Positions 52,043 through 61,584 of a stretch of 64,000 bases of DNA are shown here, one piece after another. The notes beneath the pieces are model-generated. The model saw nothing but the letters and a program-made list of their open reading frames with translations, made no database searches and had not been told where the DNA came from. Position 1 is the first letter of the stretch; the number at the start of each line of letters is the position of its first letter. Source of the DNA: Bradyrhizobium tropiciagri (lineage in GTDB: Bacteria; Pseudomonadota; Alphaproteobacteria; Rhizobiales; Xanthobacteraceae); the NCBI RefSeq assembly GCF_018130505.1, contig NZ_JAFCKH010000001.1:868001-932000 (forward strand), written 5' to 3'. The translations under genes were made by a program, and so were the position numbers.

Positions 52043-54426
52043 CCGGCTCGGCGAAGGACGCGCTTTCGGTGCTTGATCGCCCGAATTCCTATATCGGCAA
52101 GACAGTGCCGCGGCCGAACCTCGACAGGTTGCTGCAGGGCCGCGGACAATATGTCAGCGACCTGGAATTGCCGCGGATGGCGCATGTGGTTTTTCTGCGA
52201 TCACCACATGCGCATGCCGGGATCGTCTCGATCGATGCCGACGCGGCGAGGCGGATGCCGGGCGTGATCTCGGTGGTCTCCGGTCGCGAACTCGAGGCCG
52301 TCATAACGCCTTGGGTCGGCGTGCTTTCACACATGAAGGGACTGAAGTCGGCGCCGCAGCGGGCGATCGCGGTCGACCGGGTCTGCTGGCAGGGGGAGGC
52401 AGTTGCGGCGATCGTGGCGACCAGCAGGGCGGCCGCCGAGGATGCGCTGGAGCAGATCGCCGTCGACTACGAAGAACTCGATGCGGTCACCGATATGCAG
52501 ACCGCGCTCGATCCGTCGACAGCGGTTATTCATGCGTCGCTCGGCGATAATCTTGCCTTTGAGCGGGCTCTCCATGCCGGCGACGTCGATCGCGCGCTGT
52601 CCGAGTCCGATGCCGTCGTCGAAGCCGAGTTTGTCTTCGGCCGCCACACCGGAGTGACGCTTGAACCGCGCGCGGTGGTTGCCGACTGGAATGCGGCAGA
52701 GGCGCGACTGACGATCTATCAGGGAACGCAGGCGCCTCACATGGTGCAGAATATTGCGGCGCTGCATCTGGGGCTCAAGGAAACCCAGGTGCGCGTGGTC
52801 TGCAAGGATGTAGGCGGATCCTTCGGCATCAAGGTCCATATTTATGCGGATGAGATGGCGACTTACGCGCTGTCGAAACTGCTGCGCCGGCCGATCAAGT
52901 TTGTTGCGGACCGCGTCGAGAGCTTCAACACCGACATTCATGCCCGCGATCATCACTGCAGGGGCCGGATCGGTGTCAAGCAGGATGGGACAATCACCGC
53001 CTTCGAGATCGACGATCTGACGGGGATCGGTCCCTATTCGATGTATCCGCGGACCAGCGCCGTCGAGGCCAATCAGGTGGTCAATCTGGTCGGCGGCCCA
53101 TATCTCACGCAGAACTACCGGGCTCGCGCCCGGGTCGTGTTCCAGAACAAGAATGTGATGTGTCAGTACCGCGCGGTCGGGCATCCAATCGCCTGCTCGG
53201 TGACCGAGGGCCTGGTCGATCTGGCCGCCGCGAAGATCGGCATGGATCCGGCCGACATCCGCCGGCGCAATCTGATCGCCGACGATGCCTACCCCTGCGC
53301 GTCGCCCTCGGGCATGAAGTTCGAGCAGCTTTCGCATCATGCCTCATTGGCGAAGCTGCTTCAGATGATGGACTACGACGCACTGCGCGCGGATCAGGCG
53401 GCCTTGCGAGGCCGGAACATCCACCGGGGCATCGGCATCGCCAGCTTCATCGAGGTGACCAATCCGAGCGCGGCCTTTTACGGCGTTGGCGGCGCCAAGA
53501 TTTCGTCACAGGACGGCGTCGCGGTGCGGCTCGACGCGCAAGGCTCGGTGATCTGCCAGACCAGCATCACGGAGCAGGGACAGGGATCGGAATCGCTGAC
53601 CGCCCAGATCGTAGGCAGCGTGCTCGGCGTTTCGATGGATCGGGTTCGCGTGATCCTTGGCGACACGGACAACACGCCCTACGGCGGAGGCACCTGGGCT
53701 TCTCGCGGGGCCGGCATTGGCGGCGAGGCCGCACTGCAGGCCGCCAAGGTTCTGCGCAAGAATATCCTGGATGTGGCGGCGGCCATTCTGCAAGCGACGC
53801 CGGCGGAACTCGACATCGCCGGCGACAATGTCGTCGACGCCACCGACGGCACGCCGCGGATCGAGCTGAGCGAGCTGGCGCGGATCGTTTATTTCCGGCC
53901 GGACACACTGCCGCCGGGCATCCAGCCGGAATTGATGGCGACCCGACACTTTGTCCCGCGCCAGTATCCGTTCGCCTTCACCAACGGCATTCAGGCGTCC
54001 TGGCTCGAGGTCGACACCGAGACCGGTTTCGTCAAGCTGCTGAAACATTGGGTCGTCGAGGACTGCGGCACCATCATCAATCCGCAATTGGTTGACGAGC
54101 AGATCCGGGGCGGCGTCGTGCAGGGGCTGGGCGCCGCGCTGTTCGAGAAATGCATCTATGACGAGCGCGGTCAGCTGACCAACGCAAACATGGCTGATTA
54201 CCTTGTGCCGATGTCCGGGGAGATGCCCGACATCGACATCGGGCACGTGGTGTCGCCGACGCTGGAATCGGAACTGGGGGCCAAGGGAGCAGGAGAGGCC
54301 GGCACAGCCGGCGCGTCGGCCGCGGTCGCCAATGCAGTCAACGATGCGCTTAGACCATTTGGTACCATAATTACCGAGATTCCGCTCACGCCTCAGGTTA
54401 TCCTGACGGCTCTGGGACGGATCTGA
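52039..54426 (+). CDS. Molybdenum hydroxylase large subunit (molybdopterin-binding)
   Basis: A 795-residue aldehyde oxidase/xanthine dehydrogenase-type catalytic subunit that inserts water-derived oxygen at an activated carbon. KDVGGSFGIK, EQGQGSESLTAQI, GGGTWASRGAGIGG and the active-site Glu in GAKGAGEAGT (about 753) are visible. The CO dehydrogenase AYRCSFR-type loop is absent (MCQYRAVGHPIACS instead), so an N-heterocycle, aldehyde or similar substrate is likelier than CO. Maturation genes are not in the window. It belongs to island 2 and precedes the second ABC importer by 68 nt. Confidence 0.92.
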   Translation: MTGSAKDALSVLDRPNSYIGKTVPRPNLDRLLQGRGQYVSDLELPRMAHVVFLRSPHAHAGIVSIDADAARRMPGVISVVSGRELEAVITPWVGVLSHMKGLKSAPQRAIAVDRVCWQGEAVAAIVATSRAAAEDALEQIAVDYEELDAVTDMQTALDPSTAVIHASLGDNLAFERALHAGDVDRALSESDAVVEAEFVFGRHTGVTLEPRAVVADWNAAEARLTIYQGTQAPHMVQNIAALHLGLKETQVRVVCKDVGGSFGIKVHIYADEMATYALSKLLRRPIKFVADRVESFNTDIHARDHHCRGRIGVKQDGTITAFEIDDLTGIGPYSMYPRTSAVEANQVVNLVGGPYLTQNYRARARVVFQNKNVMCQYRAVGHPIACSVTEGLVDLAAAKIGMDPADIRRRNLIADDAYPCASPSGMKFEQLSHHASLAKLLQMMDYDALRADQAALRGRNIHRGIGIASFIEVTNPSAAFYGVGGAKISSQDGVAVRLDAQGSVICQTSITEQGQGSESLTAQIVGSVLGVSMDRVRVILGDTDNTPYGGGTWASRGAGIGGEAALQAAKVLRKNILDVAAAILQATPAELDIAGDNVVDATDGTPRIELSELARIVYFRPDTLPPGIQPELMATRHFVPRQYPFAFTNGIQASWLEVDTETGFVKLLKHWVVEDCGTIINPQLVDEQIRGGVVQGLGAALFEKCIYDERGQLTNANMADYLVPMSGEMPDIDIGHVVSPTLESELGAKGAGEAGTAGASAAVANAVNDALRPFGTIITEIPLTPQVILTALGRI

Positions 54427-54450
54427 AGCAGGGACGTTCCGGACAACGAC

Positions 54451-54463
54451 AAACTCGATAAGC
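54451..54463 (+). promoter_or_regulatory. TCGATAA-containing motif, copy 3
   Basis: AAACTCGATAAGC is 31 nt before the substrate-binding protein start and 24 nt after the hydroxylase stop. Similar to the sites at 45971 and 50592; a candidate regulator site for the importer. Confidence 0.35.
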
Positions 54464-54494
54464 CAGACAGACAATTCTTGGGGAGGAATAGTCA

Positions 54495-55745
54495 ATGACG
54501 AAGGTGACCAAGGCCGGGTGGATATCGCGCCGCCGGCTCCTGACGACAGCAAGTGCCGGCGCCGTTCTCGCCGCCTCGCCCTTTCGCATCAATCTGCTGC
54601 AGGCGCAGGAAGCGCCGATCAAGATCGGCTTCCCGGTTCCGCTGACGGGGCCCTACGGTGCGGAGGCGCAGGACCAGGTGCGTGCGGGTCAACTCGCTGT
54701 TGCCCAGTTCAACGATGCCGGCGGTCTCAACGGTCGCAAGGCCGAGTTGGTCGTGCGCGATGACAAGCTGAATCCCGGAGAGGCTGCGACGCGGACCCTG
54801 GAGCTCGTCGAGAAGGAGAAGGTCAATTTCGTCGTCGGCAGCCTTTCCGCGGCGGTCCAACTCGCGATCAACAATGTCACCAAAGAGCGCGGCATCATCT
54901 TCAATTCGATCAGCCAGTCCGACGCCATCAACGAAGCCGCTGATTTCAGCAAGTATACGTTCCACGAGGCGCTCAATCCGCACATGACGTCGGGCGCGGT
55001 CGGCCGCTACGCCTTCTCAAAATTTGGCAAGAAAGTCGCGTTCCTGACTGCGGACTACGCCTACGGCCACGAGATGGTTCGCGGCTTCCTCGAGGTCGGC
55101 AAGCAGTTCAATATCGAGAACCTCGGCGATATCCGCCATCCGCTCGGAACGAGCGACTTCTCGACCCTGCTGCCGCGGCTTCAGGCGTTGAAGCCCGATA
55201 TCCTGTGCATCAGCAATTTCGGCCGGGATCAGCAAATCGTGCTGAAACAGGCAACCGACTTCGGCGTCAAGAAATCGATCCAGATCATTGCGCCGCTGCT
55301 CTCGCACGCCAGCCGCGTCGCGGCGGGCGCGCAGGCGTTCGAGGGCGTCGTCGGCGGCTGCTCATTCTATTGGGGGATCGAGGACAAGTTCGCCTCCACC
55401 AAGGCGTTCAACGATGCCTTCCGCAAGATGTATGACGGCAAGCTGCCGACCGACTACGGCGCGCTCGGCTATGGCGGCGTTCGGACCGTGCTCGAAGCGG
55501 TCAAGGCCGCGGGCAGCGTCGAGACCGACAAGGTGGTCGCCGCAATGGAAGCCTTGAAGTACGACTACTACAAGGGCCCGCAATACTATCGCAAATGCGA
55601 TCATCAGTCGGTGCAATCCGTCCTTGTGATCAAGTCGAAGTCCAAGGACATGAAGAACGAATCCGACGTGTTCGAGGTTCTTGCAACCGAGGACCCCGAC
55701 GAGAAGAACCTGCGCACCTGCGAAGCGCTGGGCCACAAGAGCTGA
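54495..55745 (+). CDS. ABC transporter substrate-binding protein (LivK-type)
   Basis: A 416-residue periplasmic protein. The N-terminus KAGWISRRRLLTTASAG with hydrophobic core and cleavage after LLQAQ (about 36) fits a Tat-type signal; the mature part starts APIKIGFPVPLTGPYG, typical of the amide/hydrophobic-amino-acid family. GGGGAGGAATAG precedes the ATG. Unlike the island 1 protein, the ligand-binding segments (VGSLSAAVQLAINNV, NSISQSDAINEA) differ, so a different ligand is expected. It leads the second importer, next to the molybdenum hydroxylase genes. Confidence 0.92.
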   Translation: MTKVTKAGWISRRRLLTTASAGAVLAASPFRINLLQAQEAPIKIGFPVPLTGPYGAEAQDQVRAGQLAVAQFNDAGGLNGRKAELVVRDDKLNPGEAATRTLELVEKEKVNFVVGSLSAAVQLAINNVTKERGIIFNSISQSDAINEAADFSKYTFHEALNPHMTSGAVGRYAFSKFGKKVAFLTADYAYGHEMVRGFLEVGKQFNIENLGDIRHPLGTSDFSTLLPRLQALKPDILCISNFGRDQQIVLKQATDFGVKKSIQIIAPLLSHASRVAAGAQAFEGVVGGCSFYWGIEDKFASTKAFNDAFRKMYDGKLPTDYGALGYGGVRTVLEAVKAAGSVETDKVVAAMEALKYDYYKGPQYYRKCDHQSVQSVLVIKSKSKDMKNESDVFEVLATEDPDEKNLRTCEALGHKS

Positions 55746-55797
55746 GCACGTGAGATGGCGCGCGCTGCGGGCGGCGCGCGCCACGCTGGGAGGATGA

Positions 55798-56682
55798 ATG
55801 GCGGGCCTGAGCTTTGACCTGATCGCGCTGCAATTGTTCGCCGGGCTGGCGCTCGGCGCGATCTATGTGCTGTTTGCAATCGGACTTTCTCTGATCTTCG
55901 GGATGCTGACCGTCGTCAACTTCGCCCATGGGGCATTCTACATGGTTGGCGCCTATGTCGGTCTCTATTTGATCTCGCTCGGTGGCAATTTCTGGCTCTG
56001 TCTGGTGGCGGTGCCGCTCCTGATCGGGCTGTTTGGCCTCGCCGTCGAGCGCGTGCTGATCCGGCCGCTCTATGGCCGCGGTATCGACTATCCGCTGCTG
56101 CTGACCTTCGGGCTCAGCTATGTGATGGTCGAATGCGTGCGCATCGCTTTCGGCAAGACCGGTTATCCCTTCGACACCCCCGAGGTTCTGCAGGGCGCCG
56201 TGAATATCGGCGTTGGATACTTCCCGCTCTACCGCCTGTTCGTCATCGGCGCGACCGCCGCGGTGCTGCTGGCGCTCTGGCTGTTCCTGGAGAAGACCAG
56301 CTTCGGGCTCATCATCCGTGCGGGTGCGCGCGATCCGCAGATCGTCCGCGTCCTCGGGGTCGATGTCTCCCGGGTCTGGCTCATCGTGTTCGGGATCGGA
56401 ACTGCGATTGCGGGCTTCGCCGGACTTCTGGCCGCGCCGCTGCAAGGCGTCATTCCCGAGATGGGCGGAACCATCCTTGCCGAAGCCTTCGTGGTGACGG
56501 TGATCGGCGGCATGGGGTCGATCGGCGGTGCGGTGCTGGCAGGTCTTCTGGTCGGCGTGGTCGTCAGCATGACGTCGCTGTTCGCGCCTGAGATGGCCAA
56601 GGTGTCGATCTTTGCCTTGATGGCGATTGTCCTGATCGTCCGTCCTCAGGGCTTCTTCGGCCGTGCCGGACTGCTGAGTTGA
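55798..56682 (+). CDS. LivH-type ABC transporter permease
   Basis: A 294-residue permease with about eight helices; VVNFAHGAFYMVGAYVGLY and EAFVVTVIGGMGSIGGAVLAG are family hallmarks. GGGAGGATGA directly precedes the ATG. It is the membrane half of the island 2 importer and is followed after 7 nt by the LivM-type gene. Confidence 0.92.
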   Translation: MAGLSFDLIALQLFAGLALGAIYVLFAIGLSLIFGMLTVVNFAHGAFYMVGAYVGLYLISLGGNFWLCLVAVPLLIGLFGLAVERVLIRPLYGRGIDYPLLLTFGLSYVMVECVRIAFGKTGYPFDTPEVLQGAVNIGVGYFPLYRLFVIGATAAVLLALWLFLEKTSFGLIIRAGARDPQIVRVLGVDVSRVWLIVFGIGTAIAGFAGLLAAPLQGVIPEMGGTILAEAFVVTVIGGMGSIGGAVLAGLLVGVVVSMTSLFAPEMAKVSIFALMAIVLIVRPQGFFGRAGLLS

Positions 56683-56689
56683 GCTGGCT

Positions 56690-57676
56690 ATGACCGAAGC
56701 CACCGACTCCTTGGATAAGTCCCGCACCGCGACCTTCAGCTGGTACGATTTCGCGACGCGACATCGCGCCAGTCTCGCAGCCGCGGTGATCCTGATTTTT
56801 CCGCTGGTGATGCCGTTCACCGCCTTGGCGGTGAACATCCTGATCTATGGGCTCTATGCCCTCGGCTTCAACCTGGTGTTCGGCTATCTCGGCCTGCTGT
56901 CGTTCGGTCATGCAGCGCTGCTGGGGACCGGGGCCTATTTCTGTGGCATCGCGATCGTGCATTTCGGCTGGCCGTGGTACGCAGCAATCGCGGCGGGCGT
57001 CGTCGGCGGCCTGGTGATGGCGCTGGTGATCGGCGTGCTCGCGATCAGGACCCGCGGCATCTACTTCGCCATGGTCACGATGGCGCTCTCGCAATGCGCC
57101 TACTACCTGTTCTACCAGGCCGTGGACTGGACCGGAGGCGAGAACGGCCTGCGCGGCATCAATGTCCGTACCATCGATCTGTTCGGCTTGCGGCTCGATT
57201 TCATCAATCCGATGATCCGATACTACGTCATCGCAGCGTTCGTGATCGCGGCATTCTTCGTGATGTCCCGCATCCTCGCCTCGCCATTCGGGGCGGTCAT
57301 TGAGGCGGTGCGGGAAAACGAGATGCGCGCACGCGCTTCGGGCTATGACGTCACCCTGACCCGTCTGCTGACGTTCGTTCTGTCGGGCGGCTTCTGCGGC
57401 CTCGCGGGCGCGTTGCAGGCGCTTCATCTCTCGATCGTGCCGATCGAGATATTGCACTACGAGACATCGGGCCTCGTGGTGATGATTGCGCTGCTCGGTG
57501 GCATGGGGACGTTCTTCGGGCCGATGATCGGCGCGGCGGTGTTCCTGATTCTGGAGAACGTGGTCTCGGTGTGGACCGTACATTGGCAGCTCATCGTCGG
57601 CGCCATCTTCATCGCGTGCGTGCTGTTCTTCCCGGCCGGCATCTGGGGCACGCTGATTGCGCGAGGCCGCCGATGA
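56690..57676 (+). CDS. LivM-type ABC transporter permease
   Basis: A 328-residue permease. FNLVFGYLGLLSFGHAALLGTGAYF and SPFGAVIEAVRENEMRARASGYDV are characteristic. The N-terminal 30 residues are cytoplasmic and polar. Its stop overlaps the LivG-type ATG by 4 nt (57673-57676). Confidence 0.92.
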   Translation: MTEATDSLDKSRTATFSWYDFATRHRASLAAAVILIFPLVMPFTALAVNILIYGLYALGFNLVFGYLGLLSFGHAALLGTGAYFCGIAIVHFGWPWYAAIAAGVVGGLVMALVIGVLAIRTRGIYFAMVTMALSQCAYYLFYQAVDWTGGENGLRGINVRTIDLFGLRLDFINPMIRYYVIAAFVIAAFFVMSRILASPFGAVIEAVRENEMRARASGYDVTLTRLLTFVLSGGFCGLAGALQALHLSIVPIEILHYETSGLVVMIALLGGMGTFFGPMIGAAVFLILENVVSVWTVHWQLIVGAIFIACVLFFPAGIWGTLIARGRR

Positions 57677-58443
57677 CGACCGGAGCAGAACATTCAAGCG
57701 ACGTCATCCTGCGCACCAGAGGCGTCGGCAAGACGTTCGGCAAATTCGTCGCGCTGAACAATATCTCGGCCGAGTTCTCCAAGGGCAAGATCACATCGAT
57801 CATCGGCCCGAACGGGGCTGGAAAGAGCACCTATTTCAATCTGCTCTGCGGCGCTTTCCCGCCCTCGAATGGCCGTGTCGAGTTCGAGGGCAGGGATGTC
57901 ACGGGTTTGCCGCAGCATCGCTTTGCGCATATGGGGATCGCAAAGTCGTTTCAGATCACCAGTGTGTTTCCGCAACTCACCACGCGCGAGAACATCAGGG
58001 TCGGCCTGCAGGCGTTGGTGTCGAGATATGACATCTGGCGGCCGCGCGCCCGTCTCGGCGAACTGGTCGATCGAGCGGATCAATTGTTGGCTCTGGTCGG
58101 ACTATGGGAGTCCCGGGAGCGTGCAGCCAAGACGCTGGCGCACGGCGAACAGCGGGCGCTGGAGATCGGCATGGCGCTTGCCAGCCACCCTCGCTTGCTA
58201 TTGCTGGATGAGCCGACGGCGGGCATGAGCCCGGAAGAAACCCGGACCATGATGGATCTGATCGTCAAGCTCGCGCAGGAGCGCACGGTGATCCTCGTCG
58301 AGCACAAGATGAAGCTGGTGCTGGGGATCAGCGACCGCATCCTCGTGCTGCATCACGGCGAGCTTCTCGCCGAGGGAACGCCGCAAGAGGTCCGGCAGAA
58401 CGAGGCGGTGAAGCGCGTCTATCTCGGCCAGCGGGAGCATTGA
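57673..58443 (+). CDS. LivG-type ABC transporter ATP-binding protein
   Basis: A 256-residue ATPase with Walker A GPNGAGKST, Walker B LLLLDEPTAGM, H-loop LVEHKM and a degenerate signature (LAHGEQRALEIG). The start at 57673 overlaps the permease stop; an in-frame start farther up (57571) would lie inside the permease gene. It is followed after 4 nt by the LivF-type gene. Confidence 0.93.
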   Translation: MTTGAEHSSDVILRTRGVGKTFGKFVALNNISAEFSKGKITSIIGPNGAGKSTYFNLLCGAFPPSNGRVEFEGRDVTGLPQHRFAHMGIAKSFQITSVFPQLTTRENIRVGLQALVSRYDIWRPRARLGELVDRADQLLALVGLWESRERAAKTLAHGEQRALEIGMALASHPRLLLLDEPTAGMSPEETRTMMDLIVKLAQERTVILVEHKMKLVLGISDRILVLHHGELLAEGTPQEVRQNEAVKRVYLGQREH

Positions 58444-58447
58444 ACGG

Positions 58448-59152
58448 ATGCTGCAGATCAGCCAGCTCAATGCCTGGTACGGAGCAAGCCACGCGCTGCA
58501 GGACATCAGTCTGGAGGTCGGCAGGGGCGAGATCGTCTGCCTGATCGGGCGCAACGGCGCCGGCAAGACCACCACGCTGAAATCGATCATGGGTCTGATG
58601 GATCGAGCGCGCGGCTCGGTGATCTTCAAGGGCCAGGAGCTGCTGCAGCAGCCGGCGCACGCTCGTTTCGCGCTAGGACTGGCCTATGTGCCGGAGGAGC
58701 GGCGGATCGTGCAGGGGTTGTCGGTGCGGGAGAACCTGCGGCTCGGTCTCGTCGCGTCGCCCGAGAAGAAGCGCGAGACCGAGTTGATCGGCGAGATCGC
58801 TGGCATCTTTCCGCGGCTGGCGGAGCGCATGGACCAGGAAGCCGTCACGATGTCCGGCGGCGAGCAGCAAATGCTGGCGATCGCGCGTGCGATGATCGCA
58901 AAACCCGACCTGATCATGCTCGACGAGCCGTCCGAGGGCATCATGCCGGTGCTGGTCGACGAGATGTTTGAACTGTTCCGCAGCATGAAAGCCCAGGGGA
59001 CGACGGTGCTGCTGGTCGAGCAGAATGTCGAGCTCGCGCTCGATATCGCCGATCGGGCCTATGTGTTGGATCAAGGGTCCGTGGTGCACCAGGCATCGGC
59101 GCAGGCGCTACTCGCCGACAGCGAAATCAAGGAGCGCTACTGCTCGGTGTGA
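58448..59152 (+). CDS. LivF-type ABC transporter ATP-binding protein
   Basis: A 234-residue ATPase: Walker A GRNGAGKTT, VPEERRIVQGLSVRENL, signature MSGGEQQMLAIAR, Walker B LIMLDEPSEG and H-loop LVEQNV. It closes the second importer and converges on the alcohol dehydrogenase gene with 38 nt between stops. Confidence 0.93.
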   Translation: MLQISQLNAWYGASHALQDISLEVGRGEIVCLIGRNGAGKTTTLKSIMGLMDRARGSVIFKGQELLQQPAHARFALGLAYVPEERRIVQGLSVRENLRLGLVASPEKKRETELIGEIAGIFPRLAERMDQEAVTMSGGEQQMLAIARAMIAKPDLIMLDEPSEGIMPVLVDEMFELFRSMKAQGTTVLLVEQNVELALDIADRAYVLDQGSVVHQASAQALLADSEIKERYCSV

Positions 59153-59190
59153 CATTGCCGCCGTTCGCGCTGCGCAACGGGGAGCGTCCT

Positions 59191-60342
59191 CTATTCCGCT
59201 GCGCTCGCGATCGCCTCGGCGCTCCTGTTGGTGACGACGACCTTGATCGCATCATCCACGCGGTCCCGCGCATATCTGAGCGCGGTCGGCAGATCGGCGA
59301 GCGGAAATGTGTGGGTGTGGATCCTGGTCGCGTCGAACCGCTTTGCGGCCATCAATTCCATGGCGCGGCGCGTCGCGCTGCGGCCTTCGCCACGGATGCC
59401 GTAGGCGTAGATGTTGTTCCGTACGAGATGCGCAATGTCCAGCGTCGCGGCCTCGTGAGGGAAGGCGGCAAGGCAGATCTTGCCGCCGCGGTTGGTCATG
59501 TGAATGGCCTGGTTGAGCGTCGCCTCGGTGCCGGCGCATTCGACGACATAGTCCGCGCCGATCCCGCCTGTCAGCTGCTTTACGACTGCAACCGCGTCTT
59601 CATCATTGATATTGATGACGCGATCGGCGCCCAATTCCTGACCGATCGCCAGCCGCTTGTTGCGCGTGCCGGTCAGGATCACCGGGCTTGCCCCCAACGC
59701 CTTTGCCACGGCGACCGCGAGCAGTCCGATCGGGCCAGGCCCGATCACAACGACGCTCTCCCCGGCAACCAATCCCCCCAATTCCGTCAAGCCATACATC
59801 GACGTCCCCGCCGTCACCACCAGCGTCGCTTCGGCGTCGCTCATGGTGTCGGGCACGCGCGCCAGCGTGTTGATGTGATTGACCGCGTATTCGGCGAACC
59901 CGCCGTCGGTCGTGAAGCCGTTGGCCCGGTGACCCTTCTCGGGCTTTCCGTAGTTCAAGCAGGACGTGTACATGCCCTGACGGCAGCGCTTGCACTGGCC
60001 GCAGCCGGCGTGGATCTCGACGCTGACCCGTTCGCCGATCCTGAACTCGTCGACATCGGGTCCGAGCGCGGCCACCGTGCCCATGTATTCGTGGCCCGGC
60101 GTAAAATTCTTGTTGAAGGGCAGGCCGCCCTGGATGCTCGCCGGCGAGCCAGCATGGATGATCTCCAGGTCAGTCGCACAGATTGCGACCGCGTCGATGC
60201 GGACCAGCACTTCGGCGCGCGAGGGGACCGGCGTCGGCTTCTCGCGCAGCGAAAGCTGCTCGGGGTCGCCAAGCACCCAGGCCTTCATCAGATCGGGAAT
60301 GGGCAGATCGGGCGAGGTCGTGACGCCGGCGGGCTGATACAT
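59191..60342 (-). CDS. Zinc-dependent alcohol dehydrogenase (MDR family)
   Basis: A 383-residue medium-chain dehydrogenase. Catalytic-zinc residues occur in AICATDLEI and GHEYMGTV; the structural-zinc lobe is CGQCKRCRQGMYTSC; the cofactor motif is GPGPIGLLAVAVAKALGA. The first 18 residues form a short extension before MKAWVLGDPEQ. AGGAAG precedes the ATG at 60342. It probably oxidises an alcohol intermediate of island 2, or belongs with the divergent importer at 60539. Confidence 0.92.
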   Translation of the reverse strand: MYQPAGVTTSPDLPIPDLMKAWVLGDPEQLSLREKPTPVPSRAEVLVRIDAVAICATDLEIIHAGSPASIQGGLPFNKNFTPGHEYMGTVAALGPDVDEFRIGERVSVEIHAGCGQCKRCRQGMYTSCLNYGKPEKGHRANGFTTDGGFAEYAVNHINTLARVPDTMSDAEATLVVTAGTSMYGLTELGGLVAGESVVVIGPGPIGLLAVAVAKALGASPVILTGTRNKRLAIGQELGADRVININDEDAVAVVKQLTGGIGADYVVECAGTEATLNQAIHMTNRGGKICLAAFPHEAATLDIAHLVRNNIYAYGIRGEGRSATRRAMELMAAKRFDATRIHTHTFPLADLPTALRYARDRVDDAIKVVVTNRSAEAIASAAE

Positions 60343-60538
60343 GAGCACTTCCTGTTTGATCGGCAGCCTAACGCAAACCAGTCGCTCATCGCGAGCATTC
60401 GCATCGCCGCTGTCGGCGTTTTCCCATTGCTGCACGGCAGCATTCGCGTCGCAAAAGCTTCATACGCGGCCTATACTTGGTCGCCCGGTTGATGTTGAAA
60501 TCCGTATTGCATCCCCCTTGCCAGACCGGGAGCCTCCC

Positions 60539-61546
60539 ATGAAGACCGTCCGCCTTGTCCTTGCCTTGCTGGCGCTGACGCTGATTGCGCCCTGGCAATC
60601 CGCCAAGGCGGCCGACGTGATCTGCTACAATTGCCCGCCGGAATGGGCCGACTGGGCCTCGATGCTGAAGGCGATCAAGGCGGATCTCAACTACGACATC
60701 CCGCACGACAACAAGAATTCCGGTCAGGCGCTGGCGCAGATCCTCGCCGAGAAGAGCAATCCGGTCGGCGATATCGGCTATTTCGGCGTCACCTTCGGCA
60801 TGAAGGCCAAGGCGCAGGATGCGCTCGAGCCCTACAAGCCTGCCCATTGGGATCAGGTGCCCGCCGGGCTGAAGGATCCGGACGGCTACTGGACCACGAT
60901 CCATTCCGGCACGCTCGGCCTGTTCGTGAACAAGGACGCGCTTGGCGGCAAGCCGGTGCCGGCCTGCTGGAAGGACCTCTTGAAGCCCGACTACAAGGGC
61001 ATGGTCGGCTATCTCGACCCGTCGTCGGCGGCGGTCGGCTATGTCGGCGCCGTGGCGGTCAACCTGGCGCTGGGCGGCTCGCCGACCAATTTCGATCCGG
61101 CCATCAGCTTCTTCAAGGAATTGCGCAAGAACGATCCGATCGTGCCGAAGCAGACGTCGTATGCCCGCGTCGTCTCGGGCGAGATGCCGATCCTGTTCGA
61201 TTACGATTTCAACGCCTACCGCGCGAAATATTCCGAGAAGGGCAACTTCGAATTCGTCATTCCCTGTGAGGGATCGGTGGTGTTTCCCTATGTCGTCGGC
61301 CTCGTGAAGAACGCGCCGGACAAGGAGAAGGCCAAGAAGGTCATGGACTATCTGTTGTCCGACAAGGGGCAGGCGATCTGGACCAATGCCTATCTGCGTC
61401 CGGCACGCCCGATCGAGCTGCCGGCTGCGGTCAAGAGCAAATTCCTGCCCGACAGCGACTACGCCCGCGCCAAGAGCGTCGACTGGGGCGAGATGGAAAA
61501 CGTGCAAAAAGCCTTCGTCGACCGCTATCTCGCCGAGGTCCGCTGA
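60539..61546 (+). CDS. ABC transporter substrate-binding protein, iron/polyamine type
   Basis: A 335-residue periplasmic binding protein with a Sec signal (RLVLALLALTLIAPWQSAKAA, cleavage after about 25). The fold is of the type 2 family used for iron(III), spermidine/putrescine, 2-aminoethylphosphonate or thiamine; SGTLGLFVNKDALGG, CWKDLLKPDYKGMVGYLDPS and IPCEGSVVFPYVVGLVKNAP support it. Two Cys near the mature start (VICYNCPPEW) are unusual. It heads an operon with two permeases and an ATPase. The ligand is not assignable; GGGAG lies upstream of the ATG. Confidence 0.88.
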   Translation: MKTVRLVLALLALTLIAPWQSAKAADVICYNCPPEWADWASMLKAIKADLNYDIPHDNKNSGQALAQILAEKSNPVGDIGYFGVTFGMKAKAQDALEPYKPAHWDQVPAGLKDPDGYWTTIHSGTLGLFVNKDALGGKPVPACWKDLLKPDYKGMVGYLDPSSAAVGYVGAVAVNLALGGSPTNFDPAISFFKELRKNDPIVPKQTSYARVVSGEMPILFDYDFNAYRAKYSEKGNFEFVIPCEGSVVFPYVVGLVKNAPDKEKAKKVMDYLLSDKGQAIWTNAYLRPARPIELPAAVKSKFLPDSDYARAKSVDWGEMENVQKAFVDRYLAEVR

Positions 61547-61584
61547 GGCAATATGGTGCCCCTCGCCGGGGCACCATTCTCTCG

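Noticed and set aside
52039-54426. Carbon monoxide dehydrogenase assignment for the molybdenum hydroxylase
   Set aside because: The characteristic AYRCSFR-type loop is absent; the gene is only a family relative.
55630-56838. A 402-codon minus-strand frame opposite the second importer genes
   Set aside because: Gln/Asp/Arg-rich shadow of membrane-protein coding; no motifs.
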